This document shows positions 16,714-24,725 of a stretch of DNA of 64,000 nt, one piece after another (the stretch's first letter is position 1; every line of letters begins with the position of its first letter). The stretch lies in NCBI GenBank assembly GCA_937944405.1, contig CALDYR010000027.1, forward strand, positions 1 through 64,000, given 5' to 3'. A program made the translations under genes and the position numbers. The DNA is from an uncultured Pirellulaceae bacterium (GTDB lineage Bacteria > Planctomycetota > Planctomycetia > Pirellulales > Pirellulaceae). The notes under the pieces are model-generated. The model worked only from the letters and a program-made list of their open reading frames with translations, was not told where the DNA came from and made no database searches.

Positions 16714-19176
16714 ATGTTGAAACTACGAACTACAGCCCGGCTTTCAGTCACCATTGGCCTGCTGGCCGGAATTATGGTTTGGGTTGCGTTGCAGTTGAAC
16801 CTCGTGCCGTCCCCGCACGAGTTCGAGCGCCAGCATCGTGCCGCGCTGACGAAGTCGATGACTTTGGCATTGGGGCCAGCGTTGCAGCGCGGACGGGTTG
16901 GAAATTCGGGCGCGTTAAAGCAACAAATCGAAAGGTTGGCGCAAGCTGACGGCCATGTGAAGTGTTTGGTGGTTCGGAATCAGTACGGGAAAATTTTACA
17001 AACCAGCGACCCAAAGTTTGGCAGATCTGTTGAATTCGAAACTGCCCCAGAAGATTTAGCGGTCGTTGAGTATGAATCAAAGGGCCAAGTCCTCGGTAAG
17101 ATAGAAGTCCATTTTCATTCGACCGGCTTTCAAGGACTGCTGCGGTATTTTAGTTTTCCTTATGATCTACTGATGTTTACCATCGGCAGTGTTTCGTTGG
17201 CGACGTGGCTGTTATTTTCGCGGGTGCTGAAGTATCTGAATCCTTCGAACATCGTTCCTCAGCGCGTTCGTTCAGCGTTCGACACGTTGACCGAAGGGGT
17301 CGTGTTGGTCAACAAATCGGGGGCCATTGTTCACTCCAACCAAGCGTTCCAGAAAATCGTCGGATGTGAAGAAGGCCAATTGTTGGGCGATCAAATCGGT
17401 CGTTTCAATTGGAAGCTTACGGACTCTGGAGACGCGTCGCAGAGTTGGTTGGATTGTGTCACCAAACGCCGGCCGCTGATTGGGCAGCAGGTTAATTTCA
17501 CCGATCACCGTGGGGTGTTTAAGTTCTCCGTCAATGCATCTCCAATCGTTAACGACCAGGATGTATGTCGCGGTGCGATCATTAGTTTTGATGATATTAC
17601 TGAATCCGAAAAGAAACGTGAGCAACTGTCGCAAACGATCGCGACCATCGAGTTACAAAACGAACAGCTGTACTTTTTAGCGTCGTATGATTCGCTGACG
17701 GAGTGTCTCAACCGAGCCCCGTTTTTGGAACTATTATCGAAGGCTTGGGAGGAGGTGGATGCCGAAAAGTTGTCAGTAATGATGGTCGACGTGGACCATT
17801 TTAAATCGATCAATGACACCTACGGTCACAGTGTCGGTGACAAAGTATTAAAGGCGATCGGACAGCGCATCAAACAAAGCGTTGGCGACCGCGGTTCGGT
17901 TTGCCGTTATGGCGGCGAAGAGTTCGTGGTGATGATTCAAGATTTAGATTTGGAAAGAGCTGTTGATGTTGCTCATGAGATTCACCGCGCGATCGAAACC
18001 ACTCCCGTCGGAAATATTTCGGTCACCGTTAGTGTTGGTTTCTCCAATCGCTCATTTATGGCAATGGACGCTCAGCATTTGATCGACCAAGGGGATCAAT
18101 GTTTGTACGCTGCGAAGCACTTGGGGCGTAATCGTGTTGTGCGATTCGATCAAATGCCGGAAGAGGCAAACGGCGAAGTTCCGACCGATGGTTCAGGCGA
18201 AGATTTATCGAAAAATTTATCCAAAACCAGCAGTCAACAATCCTATGTTCGCGCTGATATGGATTACTCTGCCGCGATGGGGCTGCTTTCAGCACTTTCG
18301 TTCCGCTCCCCCGAGACGGCCAATCATTCCTTGCGGGTCGCCAAATTAGCGGTGAAGGTTGGCGAAAATTTGCTGAACCGGAGCGCCCTTCATCGTGTTG
18401 AAATGGCGGCACTGATGCACAGTATCGGCGTCCTTGGATTGTCAGAGTCGATTCTTTACAAACCCGGACCGTTGAAACAAGACGAATTAGTGGAGATGCG
18501 TCGGCGGGAGGAGATCGGGATTCAAATCGTCAGAAGCACGTTCGCGTCCGATGAAATCGCCGGTATTTTAAAGTGTTGCCAGTATCGCTTTGACCAGAGT
18601 GCAGGGATTCCAGGCCAAGAACTGTTTGGAAAAGGGATTCCGGTGATGTCGCGGATTATTTTTGCCTGCGATGTGTTTGACACGATGGTTCATGAGCACC
18701 CCCACGGAAAAGGGATTTCCGTTTCCGAAGCGCTCCAAGAGTTGGCGGATTGTTCACCGGAGCAATTCGATCCTGAGATCGTTGGGATTTTGGCCAATCA
18801 CATTGGCGACAATGGATATGAGTTGAACGTCGAGGAAACGAAAGCAAGTATTGATCCCAGAACGGCGGTAGCGATTGGTGGGCATATTGAAAGAGTCTAC
18901 GACGTTTTAGAGTCCGGTCAGTGGGGAGATTTACTTCGCACGACCGAAGTGTTGCGAGAGCAGGCGAATGATGTTTTCGCGACACCTTTGGTGGACGCCA
19001 TCGATCAGCTGCGTGACGCGATTGGTGGTGAACAAAGTGATCAAGAGATAAGCGCTTTGGCCAGCGATATGATTGACTTATGCCGTGACACCCGCAGCGC
19101 GTTGATCGACGTACACCGCGTTTCGGATCGCAGCGGCGACGATAAAGTCGCGGCGGCGTCAAACAAAAAAGATTAA
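16714..19176 (+). CDS. Membrane sensor with PAS, GGDEF and degenerate HD domain
   Basis: 820 residues. Two membrane segments (about 12-28 and 150-172) flank a periplasmic sensor region. Then follow a PAS-like domain (about 188-300), a coiled linker, a GGDEF domain (about 325-480) with intact GGEEF at 400-404, and an HD-type domain (about 525-730). The GGDEF domain should make cyclic di-GMP; no RxxD inhibition site is visible at the usual place. In the HD domain the catalytic His-Asp pair is His569-Ser570 and the GYP motif is lost, so it is unlikely to degrade cyclic di-GMP and may only bind a ligand or partner. The C-terminal 90 residues are helical. It is divergent from the TolC-like gene. 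Confidence 0.85.
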   Translation: MLKLRTTARLSVTIGLLAGIMVWVALQLNLVPSPHEFERQHRAALTKSMTLALGPALQRGRVGNSGALKQQIERLAQADGHVKCLVVRNQYGKILQTSDPKFGRSVEFETAPEDLAVVEYESKGQVLGKIEVHFHSTGFQGLLRYFSFPYDLLMFTIGSVSLATWLLFSRVLKYLNPSNIVPQRVRSAFDTLTEGVVLVNKSGAIVHSNQAFQKIVGCEEGQLLGDQIGRFNWKLTDSGDASQSWLDCVTKRRPLIGQQVNFTDHRGVFKFSVNASPIVNDQDVCRGAIISFDDITESEKKREQLSQTIATIELQNEQLYFLASYDSLTECLNRAPFLELLSKAWEEVDAEKLSVMMVDVDHFKSINDTYGHSVGDKVLKAIGQRIKQSVGDRGSVCRYGGEEFVVMIQDLDLERAVDVAHEIHRAIETTPVGNISVTVSVGFSNRSFMAMDAQHLIDQGDQCLYAAKHLGRNRVVRFDQMPEEANGEVPTDGSGEDLSKNLSKTSSQQSYVRADMDYSAAMGLLSALSFRSPETANHSLRVAKLAVKVGENLLNRSALHRVEMAALMHSIGVLGLSESILYKPGPLKQDELVEMRRREEIGIQIVRSTFASDEIAGILKCCQYRFDQSAGIPGQELFGKGIPVMSRIIFACDVFDTMVHEHPHGKGISVSEALQELADCSPEQFDPEIVGILANHIGDNGYELNVEETKASIDPRTAVAIGGHIERVYDVLESGQWGDLLRTTEVLREQANDVFATPLVDAIDQLRDAIGGEQSDQEISALASDMIDLCRDTRSALIDVHRVSDRSGDDKVAAASNKKD

Positions 19177-19378
19177 TCAATCGTTAAGCTTCATAGCGCT
19201 TCGATGATTTTAGTGGCAAGGTTCAAAATCGCAGTGGATTAGCCAGAATTCTCGGTGGCTGTGATTACCGGAGTGCGGACCAATTCCCCAGCCCTCACGA
19301 GAGAAAAGGCAAGCTTTGGCCGCACTTGGTGCCACAAAGTTCCGAGAAGAACCCTCAAGTTAACCGCTGACAAACCCG

Positions 19379-20374
19379 CTACCGGTTGCTTGATTGCTTT
19401 GACAGCGAAATTTCAAACACCAGTGGATAGTGGTCGCTGCCGGCGAATTGCCCGATCACCCGTGAGTGGACGTGGATTTCAGGGGAAACCAGCGCGTGAT
19501 CGATCGGGAGCCAAAGATAGGGGCGTTCGGCATGCCAAGAGGCTTGATACCCGAATCCGTTGCGGCTGTCACGGAGATTCAATCGATCGATGAAGTCAGA
19601 GAGAAAAGGCGACCATGGGGTGCAGTTAAAATCTCCCATGACGACTGTTGGAATAGGACGTTGGATTAAATGATCAGCAATTTCTTTTAGCTGCCGATTG
19701 CGGATCTTCAACCGTTGACGGTTCATGGGCGACAGCAGGTGCAGCCCAGCCAACCTCACGGGGCGTCCGTCGATTTCGATGTCGGCGGTGATCAACGGAT
19801 TATCAGTCACGTCTCGGGTGATCAATTTGGAGGTGGAATTGCTAATGGGGCGTTTACTGAAAATAGCAATTCCAAACCCGTGCCAACGCGGTTGCAGCAG
19901 ACGGTAGGGGTAGGTGTCATTTAAACGTTGGAGAACGGTTGACCACTGATTGGCGTATTCTAAAACGGTAACAACGTCGGGATCGTGTTGTTGGATTCGT
20001 TGGACGACGGCGTCAAATTGCCGGTTAATCCCTAGGACGTTGAAGGACATGATTTTCACAATCTCATTGCCTCGTGGAGGCTGGCGATGAGGCAATGCGG
20101 GGGTCAACACGCCGAAACTGCTCCACAACGCCGCAACGCCGAAAATCAAAGCGCGATTTCGTTTACCCATCAGCCCCAGAATCAGGCCGCAGGGGATCAG
20201 CATCGCCAAGATGTAGGCACGGAAATTACCGATCATTTCGCAGAGATAAAAGTGCCTACCCAGCAGCGACGCCACGAACAACAACAACGGGACCAGCATC
20301 GATGCGTAAACGAAGGCCCAAAGAATAGCCACCGCAATAACAGGGCGCTGGCGCGAAGAGGATATGTCTGACAT
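19379..20374 (-). CDS. Membrane-anchored endonuclease/exonuclease/phosphatase family protein
   Basis: 331 residues from the ATG at 20374. Three hydrophobic segments (about 12-40, 48-68 and 75-90) precede an EEP domain (about 105-325). Family motifs: MSFNVL at the start, an acidic strand (DVVTVLEYAN) in place of the usual metal-binding Glu strand, VMGDFNCTPWS, PIDHAL and GSDHYPL with the catalytic Asp-His. Such membrane-tethered EEP proteins are usually extracytoplasmic nucleases or phosphodiesterases; the substrate cannot be read. It follows the DUF4254 gene directly, and an in-frame TTG at 20389 abuts that gene's stop, so the pair is likely co-transcribed. Confidence 0.85.
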   Translation of the reverse strand: MSDISSSRQRPVIAVAILWAFVYASMLVPLLLFVASLLGRHFYLCEMIGNFRAYILAMLIPCGLILGLMGKRNRALIFGVAALWSSFGVLTPALPHRQPPRGNEIVKIMSFNVLGINRQFDAVVQRIQQHDPDVVTVLEYANQWSTVLQRLNDTYPYRLLQPRWHGFGIAIFSKRPISNSTSKLITRDVTDNPLITADIEIDGRPVRLAGLHLLSPMNRQRLKIRNRQLKEIADHLIQRPIPTVVMGDFNCTPWSPFLSDFIDRLNLRDSRNGFGYQASWHAERPYLWLPIDHALVSPEIHVHSRVIGQFAGSDHYPLVFEISLSKQSSNR

Positions 20375-20389
20375 GAGCGAGGTGGGCAA

Positions 20390-21022
20390 TCAAGCGCTGG
20401 CTTTCAACGCACCGGGATGATCGGACACGCGATTTTTGGCGTTATAGAGGTAGGGATTGAGCGTCGGGTCGTTATACATTTTGAATTGACGATACGTCAA
20501 ATGGCGTTTAGTGCCCGCTGCGATCGCGTGGACCAATTGCTGCAACGATTTCGCCAACTCCGATCGTTGTAATTGGCAGACGTTGATTTTCTGTTGGACC
20601 GATTGGCGGTGGGCTTCACTGGCGTCACCTCGATGTAGTTGTTCGTCCAAGTGGTACAAACGCAACGCCATGATCGACAGCCGGTCGATAGCGCTGCCAG
20701 GCGTTTCGGTGTTCAGTTCGGCATCGTCATGCGGTTGAACCTTACGGTCGGTAATCATCTGAGCGATTTGGTCGTCGATTTTTTCGATCCAGTCATTACG
20801 TTGTTGATTGAAACGATCGATAGATCGTTTGACCCTCGCGATTTCTTGGTCGGAGGCGTCAGGGCTGCGGGCGATGTCTTCTTCGTGCCATAGCTGGTAG
20901 TTGAACGAATGCTGAGTGCAAACGGTGGCCAAGAAGCCGGTTGCGGTGTTTTCGATGGGGCCCGAGTGCCAATCGGCAACTGTTTGGGTTTGTAGTTTAA
21001 TGATGTCTTGAATTGCAATCAT
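20390..21022 (-). CDS. DUF4254 family protein
   Basis: 210 residues, soluble and mostly helical. The opening helix with the N-x-L-W-H-E-E-D pattern (NYQLWHEEDIAR), the central NDWIEKID helix and the GSAIDRLSIMALRLYHLDEQ helix match the DUF4254 family as I know it from planctomycetes and Bacteroidetes. No biochemical function is established for the family; in some genomes it neighbours glycosyltransferases, which is not the case here. It lies directly upstream of the EEP gene. Confidence 0.75.
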   Translation of the reverse strand: MIAIQDIIKLQTQTVADWHSGPIENTATGFLATVCTQHSFNYQLWHEEDIARSPDASDQEIARVKRSIDRFNQQRNDWIEKIDDQIAQMITDRKVQPHDDAELNTETPGSAIDRLSIMALRLYHLDEQLHRGDASEAHRQSVQQKINVCQLQRSELAKSLQQLVHAIAAGTKRHLTYRQFKMYNDPTLNPYLYNAKNRVSDHPGALKASA

Positions 21023-21105
21023 GGTTCAATCACGGGTGGCGGGGATCGGTTTCGTTTTTCATTAAATCGATTATAGAAACGTCAGGAAGATCTCCCCATA
21101 GCAGT

Positions 21106-21543
21106 TCAATTGGCTTTGTCGTGGGAAAAGAACGAAAAACGAAAATGGTCAGGCTGAATTTCGATCATTTCCACGACCAGGCTATGCTTTGATGTGTGCA
21201 GCAGCACTCGATCTGGGGTCGCCAGTTGATAATTGCCAGTGAGCATCATTTGGACCGTTCCACGGCCTTGGGAGACAGGGCCTTGGTGGGTCAAGTAAAA
21301 CTTGCGATGCAACGGAAGTTTGATCGCGCCGCAATTTTTCCCGACCATCGGCAGGCACCCCATCGCCCAGGTCAGCAGTCCATCGTCAGATTCGAGCATC
21401 AAATCAAAGTGAACGTCATGTCCCTTGGGGACGGCGCCAATGGTTGCTTTATCAGCCCCGTCGGCCATCATCTGTAAGTACCGGCGGCGTGGGAAAGGGA
21501 CTTGTTTGATGGGCTGAGTGTGCTTTAGGACGACGAATCTCAT
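21106..21543 (-). CDS. Stand-alone LigD-type 3'-phosphoesterase-like domain
   Basis: 145 residues from the ATG at 21543. The pattern FVVLKH, then HDVHFDLMLESDDGLLTWAM, LPLHRKFYLTHQGPVSQGRG, and a closing VEMIEIQPDHFRFSF strand follows the phosphoesterase domain of bacterial LigD, which trims 3' ends in non-homologous end joining. Here it is a separate small protein with no ligase or polymerase domain and no ku gene nearby. The first His of the family's H-x-D-F-R-L motif is present as HFDLML, so the metal site may be retained. The frame stays open upstream to 21759, but that part translates the 6-bp microsatellite into Cys-Gln repeats and overlaps the dus start, so I reject it. Confidence 0.65.
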   Translation of the reverse strand: MRFVVLKHTQPIKQVPFPRRRYLQMMADGADKATIGAVPKGHDVHFDLMLESDDGLLTWAMGCLPMVGKNCGAIKLPLHRKFYLTHQGPVSQGRGTVQMMLTGNYQLATPDRVLLHTSKHSLVVEMIEIQPDHFRFSFFSHDKAN

Positions 21544-21608
21544 GGGTTCACCGGTTCCCCAGGAATGACATTGACATATGAATTGATTTCGGCAGTGACA
21601 TCGATACC

Positions 21609-21662
21609 GGCACTGGCACTGGCATTGGCATTGGCATTGGCACTGGCATTGGCACTGGCAAT
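21609..21662. repeat. Hexanucleotide microsatellite (GGCAYT)8-9
   Basis: Eight uninterrupted GGCACT/GGCATT units and one decayed unit, between two divergent genes, 66 bp upstream of the phosphoesterase start and 75 bp upstream of the dus start. Confidence 0.9.
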
Positions 21663-21737
21663 CGCAATGGGATTGAATGGTTTTGAGTTTGAAAAACGGA
21701 GATTCACCATCGATCAGTTTTCGGCTAAAATTGAGGG

Positions 21738-22805
21738 ATGAACAACGCATCGGAATCAAATCTTGAACCGGCCTACATTCTCCCGAATATAAAACCGTTG
21801 CATATTGGGGATGTGATTGTTGATCCGCCGATTTTACAGGCCCCTATGGCGGGATTCACCAATTATGCCTTTCGTCAGATTGTGCGCGAATACGGGGGGA
21901 CGGGGCTGATCGCGACCGAAATGGTCAACGCGCGCGGTTTCGTTTGGCTTGACGAACACGAAGCTGAACATCCTGACCGTTTATGGGGCGTGCGTGAGGA
22001 GGCTCGGCCTTTGGCGGTCCAAATTTGGGACAATCAACCCGCGACAATGGCCAAAGTAGGTCGTCGGTTGGTCGAAGATTATGAGGTCAGTGTCGTGGAT
22101 ATCAATTTTGGCTGCCCCGTCAAACAGGTGACGGAGAAAGCGAAAAGTGGATCGTATTTACTGCGAACCCCTGACAGGATGGGGGAGATCATCAGCGAAG
22201 TGGTGAAGGCTTGTGCGCCCACGCCCGTAACGGCAAAAATTCGCCTTGGTTGCACGCGCGACAACATCAACGCGATCGACGTCGCTCAAGTCGTGGAAGG
22301 CGCTGGTGCGAAAGCGCTCACCGTTCACGGACGGACGGCTCAGGATATGTTTAAAGGCCATGCAGATTGGGATCGCATCTCCGAAATCAAACAACACTTG
22401 AAAAACATTCCGTTGATCGGCAACGGTGATCTCGATAGCGCTGAAAAAGTTGTCGATGTGTTTCGGCGATACGATGTCGACGGCGTGATGATCGCGCGGG
22501 CTTGTTTGGGGCGGCCATGGTTATTTGCTCAGGCCACCGCGGCGATAAAAGGCGAACCGGTCCCGCCGGATCCGACTCTCGAACAGCAGAAACAGTGTTT
22601 GCTCAGGCATTACGATTTAGTGGTTGCCCGTTTCGGTGAAAACAAGGGCTCGCAGCTGATGCGTCGATACGCTTGTTGCTACGCTCAAGGCCGTCCGGGG
22701 GCTCGGCATTTCCGAACACATGTCGCCAAAGTTAAAGACGCTGCGGATTTTCATCGCATCGTCAAAGAGTATTTCCCCACTGATAAAGAAACCGTTACCG
22801 CATGA
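21738..22805 (+). CDS. dusB: tRNA-dihydrouridine synthase
   Basis: 355 residues. An FMN enzyme that reduces uridines in the tRNA D-loop. Motifs: ILQAPMAGFTNYAFR at the FMN site, INFGCPVKQV with the catalytic Cys, TAKIRLG, LTVHGRTAQDM, GNGDL and GVMIARACLGRPW for phosphate binding. The B type is likely but not certain. Its stop overlaps the mch ATG by 4 bp (ATGA), so translation is coupled to mch. Confidence 0.93.
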   Translation: MNNASESNLEPAYILPNIKPLHIGDVIVDPPILQAPMAGFTNYAFRQIVREYGGTGLIATEMVNARGFVWLDEHEAEHPDRLWGVREEARPLAVQIWDNQPATMAKVGRRLVEDYEVSVVDINFGCPVKQVTEKAKSGSYLLRTPDRMGEIISEVVKACAPTPVTAKIRLGCTRDNINAIDVAQVVEGAGAKALTVHGRTAQDMFKGHADWDRISEIKQHLKNIPLIGNGDLDSAEKVVDVFRRYDVDGVMIARACLGRPWLFAQATAAIKGEPVPPDPTLEQQKQCLLRHYDLVVARFGENKGSQLMRRYACCYAQGRPGARHFRTHVAKVKDAADFHRIVKEYFPTDKETVTA

Positions 22806-23812
22806 CACAATCACTTTTGACCCAGCTCAATTCCGCAGCCACCACGATCGCCACCGACGCGATGCGCAATCCGGCGTTAGGGATTGCGTTGGCCGATGGA
22901 TACGATGAAGCCCGAGTGTTGAGTTTTTCCGGGAATTGTGAATCAGGGCACGGTGGTCGCGGTACGATCGCAGCAGGGTTGAAATTAGCAGAAATATGCA
23001 TGGGGGGATTGGGGCAGATTTCATTATCTCCCGCGACCTGCGCCGATTTCCGATTCCCGCGGGTTAATGTTTCAACCGACCATCCGCTGTTGGCTTGCAT
23101 GGCGGCTCAATACGCGGGGTGGCCATTGGCCGGCGAGGGGTTCTTCGCAATGTGCAGTGGGCCTGCACGCGCCTTGCGGGGGCAAGAGAAAGTGTTACAG
23201 CAGTACGGTTTGGTTCACGCGGCGACCGATTCGACCGAAGCCATTGGCGTACTGGAGGCCAATGCCCTGCCGTCTCCTGCGGTCGTCAATGATTTCGCGA
23301 AGCAATGTTCGGTCGATGCTAAGAATGTGATGCTGTGCGTCGCGCGGACCGCTAGTTTGCCCGGTACGATCCAGGTTGTCGCGCGGTCGGTGGAAACGGC
23401 ATTACATAAACTTCACGAACTTGACTTTGATTTGAGCACCATTAAGAGCGCGTTTGGTTCGGCGCCCTTGCCGCCGATCGCGAAAGACGATCTCACCGCT
23501 CTCGGTTGGACCAACGATGCAATTCTTTATGGCGCGACGGTCAATTTATTTGTCGATACTACTGATGAAGCGATCGAAAAAATCATGGGTGTTGTATCCA
23601 GTTTTGCGTCATCCGATTTCGGCACGCCGTTTTTGGATATTTTTAATCGTTACGATAAAGATTTTTATAAAATCGATAAACTGTTGTTCAGCCCAGCTCA
23701 GGTGGTGGTCAATAATTGGGCGACCGGGCGCGTATTTCAAGTCGGCGAAATTCGAAACGACATCTTGCGACAGTCTTATGCCGTATCCCAGTTCTGCGAT
23801 CAGACGGTATGA
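22802..23812 (+). CDS. mch: Methenyltetrahydromethanopterin cyclohydrolase
   Basis: 336 residues, the usual family size. It hydrolyses methenyl-H4MPT to formyl-H4MPT in the tetrahydromethanopterin-linked formaldehyde oxidation path. The translation matches Mch along its length, for example CESGHGGRGTIAAGL-like, VNVSTDHPLLACMAAQYAGW, CSGPARAL, FGSAPLPPIAKDD, and the closing RYDKDFYKIDKLLFSPAQV-like block. In bacteria this pathway is known from methylotrophs and planctomycetes. ATGA overlaps on both sides join it to dus and to the ATP-grasp gene. Confidence 0.95.
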   Translation: MTQSLLTQLNSAATTIATDAMRNPALGIALADGYDEARVLSFSGNCESGHGGRGTIAAGLKLAEICMGGLGQISLSPATCADFRFPRVNVSTDHPLLACMAAQYAGWPLAGEGFFAMCSGPARALRGQEKVLQQYGLVHAATDSTEAIGVLEANALPSPAVVNDFAKQCSVDAKNVMLCVARTASLPGTIQVVARSVETALHKLHELDFDLSTIKSAFGSAPLPPIAKDDLTALGWTNDAILYGATVNLFVDTTDEAIEKIMGVVSSFASSDFGTPFLDIFNRYDKDFYKIDKLLFSPAQVVVNNWATGRVFQVGEIRNDILRQSYAVSQFCDQTV

Positions 23813-24684
23813 GAATCGGGGTTCTGGCGGAATCCAATAGTTGGCATTTTTTAGACCTGCACCGGGCCGGCGGCGATCACCATGAAATCATAAGCATTTC
23901 GTATCGGGATCTGTGGACACAGTTCAGTCCCGGTGGGATGAAGTTCTACAGTGCTGCGTTGGACCTTGAGGTGCTGGATCGTTTGATCGTGCGGACGATG
24001 CCGAGAGGTTCGCTGCAACAGATTGTTTTTCGAATGGATCTGCTGGGGCGGCTGGAATCGGCTGGGGTAAAAATCACCAATCGGCCTAAAACGATTGAAA
24101 CGGCCGTCGACAAGTATCTTTCGCTTTGCGTGCTGGCGAAGGCGGGGATCGCGGTTCCTCCGACGGCGGTAGCCGAAGACCTGCAGTCGGCGATGGGCTG
24201 TTTTGAGCGATTGGGGGGGGACGTGGTTTATAAACCAATTTTTGGGAGTATGGGCAGGGGAATTGTACGTTTATCGGACGCGCCGACGGCGGCGCGTTTT
24301 TTTCAGTCGCAAATCTTGACCGGACAGGTCATCTATTTGCAGAAGTTTATTGACCACGGAGACTGGGATATCCGAGTTTTGATTGTTGGGACACAAATGT
24401 TTGCGATGAAGCGACAGCGGTCGGGGCATTGGTTAACCAACATCGCACAAGGGGCGGTAGGGATCTCCCACACGCCTAATTCTCAAGAGGCTGGTTTGGC
24501 CAAACAGGCCGCCGCGATCACCGGGTGCGACATCGCTGGGATCGATATTTTCTACGACGCACAGACCGGGACACCGATGGTTTGCGACATCAACGCTGCT
24601 CCGGGGTGGAAGGCCACGTCTAGTACGCTCGGCATCGACGTGGCAAAAGCCATTCTTGAACAAGTGGCGCGGCCGCAGAATTAG
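23809..24684 (+). CDS. RimK-like ATP-grasp ligase, probably linked to tetrahydromethanopterin
   Basis: 291 residues from the ATG at 23809, which overlaps the mch stop (ATGA). The ATP-grasp core is visible: DVVYKPIFGSMGRGI (glycine-rich loop), VIYLQKFIDHGDWDIRVLIVG, and GIDIFYDAQ with CDINAAPGWK at the metal and ATP site. Family members add amino acids, often glutamate, to a carboxylate. Next to mch the natural reading is a ligase for the cofactor's side chain or a biosynthetic step of H4MPT, as ATP-grasp genes are known in bacterial H4MPT clusters; that substrate is inference. A G8 run occurs inside the gene (about 24213-24220). Confidence 0.8.
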   Translation: MRIGVLAESNSWHFLDLHRAGGDHHEIISISYRDLWTQFSPGGMKFYSAALDLEVLDRLIVRTMPRGSLQQIVFRMDLLGRLESAGVKITNRPKTIETAVDKYLSLCVLAKAGIAVPPTAVAEDLQSAMGCFERLGGDVVYKPIFGSMGRGIVRLSDAPTAARFFQSQILTGQVIYLQKFIDHGDWDIRVLIVGTQMFAMKRQRSGHWLTNIAQGAVGISHTPNSQEAGLAKQAAAITGCDIAGIDIFYDAQTGTPMVCDINAAPGWKATSSTLGIDVAKAILEQVARPQN

Positions 24685-24725
24685 AAGATCCCAGCTGAAA
24701 ATCTACGGTTTTGGAGATTTGATCC

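Noticed and set aside
21609-21662. Sigma-54 promoter (TGGCAC-N5-TTGC-like) near dus
   Set aside because: The match is produced by the hexanucleotide repeat in every register; it is not specific.
21544-21759. N-terminal extension of the phosphoesterase gene with Cys-Gln repeats
   Set aside because: It translates the GGCAYT microsatellite, overlaps the dus start on the other strand and has no family counterpart; the ATG at 21543 starts the homology.
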